From JACPFJ01 sp036504875 (GTDB lineage Bacteria; Desulfobacterota; Desulfuromonadia; Geobacterales; Pseudopelobacteraceae): a stretch of 64,000 bases of DNA. A model generated the notes under the pieces. That model did no database searches, was not told the origin of the DNA, and worked only from the letters and a program-made list of their open reading frames with translations. The stretch spans positions 62,001 to 126,000 of the forward strand of contig DASXUK010000003.1 in assembly GCA_036504875.1 (NCBI GenBank), written 5' to 3'. Below are positions 61,355 to 64,000 of the stretch, piece by piece (positions within the stretch are counted from its first letter, which is position 1; each line of letters opens with the position of its first letter). A program made the position numbers and the translations under genes.

Positions 61355-62711
61355 ACTTTTCGGTAACGGTTCGGATCGATTGTTCAAGGCCATCCAGGAG
61401 GAATCGCAGCTCCTCAGGTGATATCGCCAGTGGAGGAAATATCACCACCGTATTACCCAGCGGTCTGGAAAAAATGCCCTGTTTTCTGGCCTCCAGGCAA
61501 ACCCGGATACCTACCTTCTGTTCCCATGGATAAGGCTCCTTGGTCGCTTTGTCCAGCACCAGCTCAATTCCAACAGCTAATCCGCATTGCCTGATATTGC
61601 CGACATGAGCCAGTTCAGCCAGGCTTTTCAAGCGCTGCTCCAGCCAGTTTATCTTGGGTTGCAAAGACTCCAGCAACCGATCCTCCTCGAACAGCTCCAG
61701 GCTTCGCAAAGCCACGGCGCAGGCGAGTGGGTTGCCGGTAAAGGTATGCCCGTGGAAAAAGGTCTTCAGTTCGGCATACTCTCCCAGAAAGGCCGCATAG
61801 ACCTTCTCGGTAGCAAGGGTCGCGGCAATCGGCAGATAACCGGCGGCAATCCCCTTGGAAAGGGCCATTATATCCGGCACAACATCTTCGTGCTCGCAGG
61901 CGAACATCCGGCCGGTTCTGCCAAAGCCGGTGGCAACCTCGTCGACAATCATCAACAGATCATAGCGGGTACACAATTCCCGCACCCCGGCTAAAAAGCC
62001 TTTCGGCTGGACCAGCATCCCCCCTGCCCCCTGGATCAGCGGTTCGATTACCAGACCGGCACAAGTCGCGGCATGCTCGGCCATGATGGATTCAAGGGCC
62101 GCCAGACATTTCATCCCGCATTCTTCTGGACCGGTACAGCCAAATTCACAGCGGTAACAGTATGGTGATGGCGCCTGGATTGAATCGAACATCAATGGGC
62201 GGAAGGTACTGTGGTAGATTTCAATGCCGCCGACGCTGACTGCCCCGAGCGTGTCGCCGTGGTAGGCATTGCGAAAAGTAATAAAGCGGCTGCGGTCGGG
62301 CCGGCCAAGATGGGCCTGGTACTGAAAAGCCATTTTGACCGCCACCTCCATGGCGGTCGAGCCATTATCGGAGTAAAAGACCCGCTCCAGACCAAATGGA
62401 GTTATCTCTGCCAGGCGCTTGGCCAACAAAATGCTCTGCTCACTGGCCAAACCTAGCAGGGTCGAGTGCTCCAGCCGGTCAACCTGGCTTTTGAGCGCCT
62501 CATTCAGCTCCTTCCGACAGTGGCCGTGAACATTGGTCCACATGGATGCCACCCCGTCCAGGTAGCGGTTGCCGTCGCTGTCAATCAGCCAGCTCCCCTC
62601 CCCTTTGACAATCACAATCGGCTCTTCCTGGTCCCAGTCCTGCATCTGTGTAAAGGGATGCCAGACATGGCGTTTGTCCCAGTCGCGCAGTTGGTTGGTT
62701 GTATAACTCAT
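61353..62711 (-). CDS. bioA: adenosylmethionine-8-amino-7-oxononanoate aminotransferase
   Basis: The 452-residue PLP-dependent class-III aminotransferase converts 7-keto-8-aminopelargonate to 7,8-diaminopelargonate with S-adenosylmethionine as amino donor, the penultimate part of biotin synthesis. Landmarks are WHPFTQMQDW near the N-terminus, the substrate loop YLDGVASMWTNVHGH, FYSDNGSTAMEVAVKMAFQY (PLP phosphate site), FRNAYHGDTLGAVSVGG, LMIVDEVATGFGRTG, and MALSKGIAAGYLP with the Schiff-base lysine. Length is normal. The ATG overlaps the bioD stop (ATGA), so translation is coupled. Confidence 0.96.
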   Translation of the reverse strand: MSYTTNQLRDWDKRHVWHPFTQMQDWDQEEPIVIVKGEGSWLIDSDGNRYLDGVASMWTNVHGHCRKELNEALKSQVDRLEHSTLLGLASEQSILLAKRLAEITPFGLERVFYSDNGSTAMEVAVKMAFQYQAHLGRPDRSRFITFRNAYHGDTLGAVSVGGIEIYHSTFRPLMFDSIQAPSPYCYRCEFGCTGPEECGMKCLAALESIMAEHAATCAGLVIEPLIQGAGGMLVQPKGFLAGVRELCTRYDLLMIVDEVATGFGRTGRMFACEHEDVVPDIMALSKGIAAGYLPIAATLATEKVYAAFLGEYAELKTFFHGHTFTGNPLACAVALRSLELFEEDRLLESLQPKINWLEQRLKSLAELAHVGNIRQCGLAVGIELVLDKATKEPYPWEQKVGIRVCLEARKQGIFSRPLGNTVVIFPPLAISPEELRFLLDGLEQSIRTVTEK

Positions 62712-63424
62712 AGACCTAGTTCCCGCAGTACAATATCGGTCTCCGGCTGGCCGCTCAGCCAGTCGGCCAGATACTCAATGCTGTCGATCTGATCGATCCC
62801 TTCGTGTTGCGGCCAGACACCCAACACCGGGGCTCCACACAAGGAACCGATCTGATGAGCGGCACTCCTCTCGGCCAGACCGGGGGATAGCGGATATTTG
62901 TTGATAATCACCCCCGCAACTGTAAGTCCAAGTTGCTGAGCGCTGTAGCAGGTTAAAACAGTATGGTTTATGGTTCCCAGGCTGGGCCGGCTAACTACCA
63001 ATAAAGGCAAATCAAGCTCCCTGACCAGGTCTGCCATCAGGATTCCACCGGCCAGAGGCACCATCAGCCCGCCTGCTCCCTCGACAATCAGGTAATCATA
63101 TTCTGCACAAAGCCGCTGGTAGGCTGCCTTTATCTGGGAAACTTCGATCCTGACTCCGTCAATCTTGGCAGCCTCGGCCGGTGCCAAAGGCTCGCGCAAC
63201 CGGTAGGGGGCGATATCATTACTGAGAGCTATTCCGGCTGCCTCGCAAAGTAGCAGTGCATCATCAGAGACCAGGCTGTCATTCTCGTTGCGGCAGCCGC
63301 TGGTGACCGGCTTCATCACCCCGACCTTGACCCCCCGCATGCGCAGCAATCGCGCCAGCGTGGCCGCCACAATGGTCTTGCCGACCCCGGTATCTGTACC
63401 AGTAACAAATATGCCCTTGCTCAT
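62708..63424 (-). CDS. bioD: dethiobiotin synthetase
   Basis: The 238-residue ATP-dependent carboxylase closes the ureido ring of dethiobiotin from diaminopelargonate and CO2. It has the N-terminal P-loop variant GTDTGVGKT, the substrate segment KPVTSGC, LREPLAPAEAA, and VEGAGGLMVPL. Length fits the family (220-240). It overlaps bioA and bioB by four bases each (ATGA junctions), confirming one operon in the order bioB-bioD-bioA. Confidence 0.96.
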   Translation of the reverse strand: MSKGIFVTGTDTGVGKTIVAATLARLLRMRGVKVGVMKPVTSGCRNENDSLVSDDALLLCEAAGIALSNDIAPYRLREPLAPAEAAKIDGVRIEVSQIKAAYQRLCAEYDYLIVEGAGGLMVPLAGGILMADLVRELDLPLLVVSRPSLGTINHTVLTCYSAQQLGLTVAGVIINKYPLSPGLAERSAAHQIGSLCGAPVLGVWPQHEGIDQIDSIEYLADWLSGQPETDIVLRELGL

Positions 63425-64000
63425 GAGCAGGTCTCCACGGTCAGTTCCAGATCGCTTAGCATCTGCCGGTCCTGCTCAGGATCGCGACCCGGGGTGGTCA
63501 GGTAATTACCGGTCATCATTCCGCTGGCGCCAGCCAGAAAGATCCATGACTGCAACTCACGCAGATTTTTTTCACGGCCGCCGCAGACGGTCAAGGCTTT
63601 TTCCGGCAACATGAAGCGGTAGATGGCGATAATTTTGAGGCACTCCATCGGCGTCAGGAAGCTGGCTGCTTCCAGGCGGGTTCCCTCAACCGGGTTCAGG
63701 AAGTTGATCGGAACAGTATCCACCTCCAGCTCGCGCAGGGTTTGGGCCATTTCCACCCGATGAGTGAAGTTCTCTCCCAGACCAAATATACCGCCGCAGC
63801 AGATTCTCAGCCCGGCCTTCTTCACCGCCCGCACTGTATTGACATCGTCTTCATAGTCATGGCTGGTGCATATATTGGGAAAAAAGCTGCGCGAGGTCTC
63901 CAGGTTATGGTGATAGGTGACCATGCCGGCCTCCTTGAGCAGCTGCGCCGTAGCAAAGTCCAGGATACCAAGTGAACACGAGGGCTCGATCGAGGTCTCC
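63421..64000 (-). CDS. bioB: biotin synthase, N-terminal part outside window
   Basis: The frame is open to the window edge; about 193 C-terminal residues are visible. They match the radical-SAM biotin synthase core: HNLETSRSFFPNICTSHDYEDDV, a glycine-rich segment CCGGIFGLGE (iron-sulfur and SAM side), VPINFLNPVEGT, and the late GNYLTTPGR. The CxxxCxxC cluster motif lies upstream of the window. The enzyme inserts sulfur into dethiobiotin. The promoter of the operon is not visible here. Confidence 0.95.
   Translation of the reverse strand, partial: ETSIEPSCSLGILDFATAQLLKEAGMVTYHHNLETSRSFFPNICTSHDYEDDVNTVRAVKKAGLRICCGGIFGLGENFTHRVEMAQTLRELEVDTVPINFLNPVEGTRLEAASFLTPMECLKIIAIYRFMLPEKALTVCGGREKNLRELQSWIFLAGASGMMTGNYLTTPGRDPEQDRQMLSDLELTVETCS

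Overview
The window looks like a chromosomal segment of a Geobacter-type member of the Desulfuromonadia (Geobacterales). The reasons are the density of multiheme c-type cytochromes, including the CX4CH heme-motif variants typical of Geobacter; NHL beta-propeller lipoproteins beside an outer-membrane barrel; sigma-54-type promoters; and a bioB-bioD-bioA operon. The species cannot be named from the sequence. Counting CXXCH and variant motifs gives well over 100 predicted heme sites in this 64 kb. Most of the window therefore seems devoted to extracellular electron transfer and the cell surface.

Region 1 (1-7652, + strand) is a porin-cytochrome type cluster. It holds a 5'-truncated nonaheme cytochrome, an NHL lipoprotein, a pentaheme lipoprotein, a 674-residue outer-membrane beta-barrel, a second NHL lipoprotein and a decaheme cytochrome. 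Region 2 (7653-25335, + strand) is a set of cytochrome transcription units. Each is headed by a -24/-12 (sigma-54) promoter with an upstream GTTAC...GTAAC inverted repeat. In order they carry an 83-residue unknown protein; a tetraheme cytochrome of OmcE-like layout plus a 14-heme cytochrome; a 19-heme cytochrome; a lipoprotein plus two hexaheme proteins; and a tandemly duplicated pair (11-heme cytochrome plus small charged exported protein). Four of the large cytochromes share one N-terminal beta-rich module fused to different heme regions.

Region 3 (25360-28868) holds a NrfJ-like tandem-domain lipoprotein, a small outer-membrane barrel, tRNA-Asp with a clear sigma-70 promoter, a PaaI-type thioesterase and an alpha/beta hydrolase. 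Region 4 (29327-55749, - strand) is a two-gene unit. A 1663-residue cytochrome with about 31 heme motifs is followed by a 7115-residue secreted mosaic protein built of beta-propeller, fibronectin-III, DUF2341, LamG-like and other repeats, several of them nested inside each other.

Region 5 (55750-59757) contains a TIGR03118-type propeller protein and an unrecognised 365-residue protein. They are interspersed with two decayed genes: a PRC-barrel relic and a histidine-kinase C-terminus relic. Region 6 (59845-64000, - strand) has an NtrC-type response regulator and the biotin genes bioA, bioD and bioB (bioB runs off the window end).

Working model (inference): the region 1 conduit moves electrons across the outer membrane, and the region 2 cytochromes carry them outward, possibly including a tetraheme filament subunit. 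A sigma-54 enhancer-binding protein coordinates region 2. The 31-heme cytochrome and the giant mosaic protein form a separate surface system.
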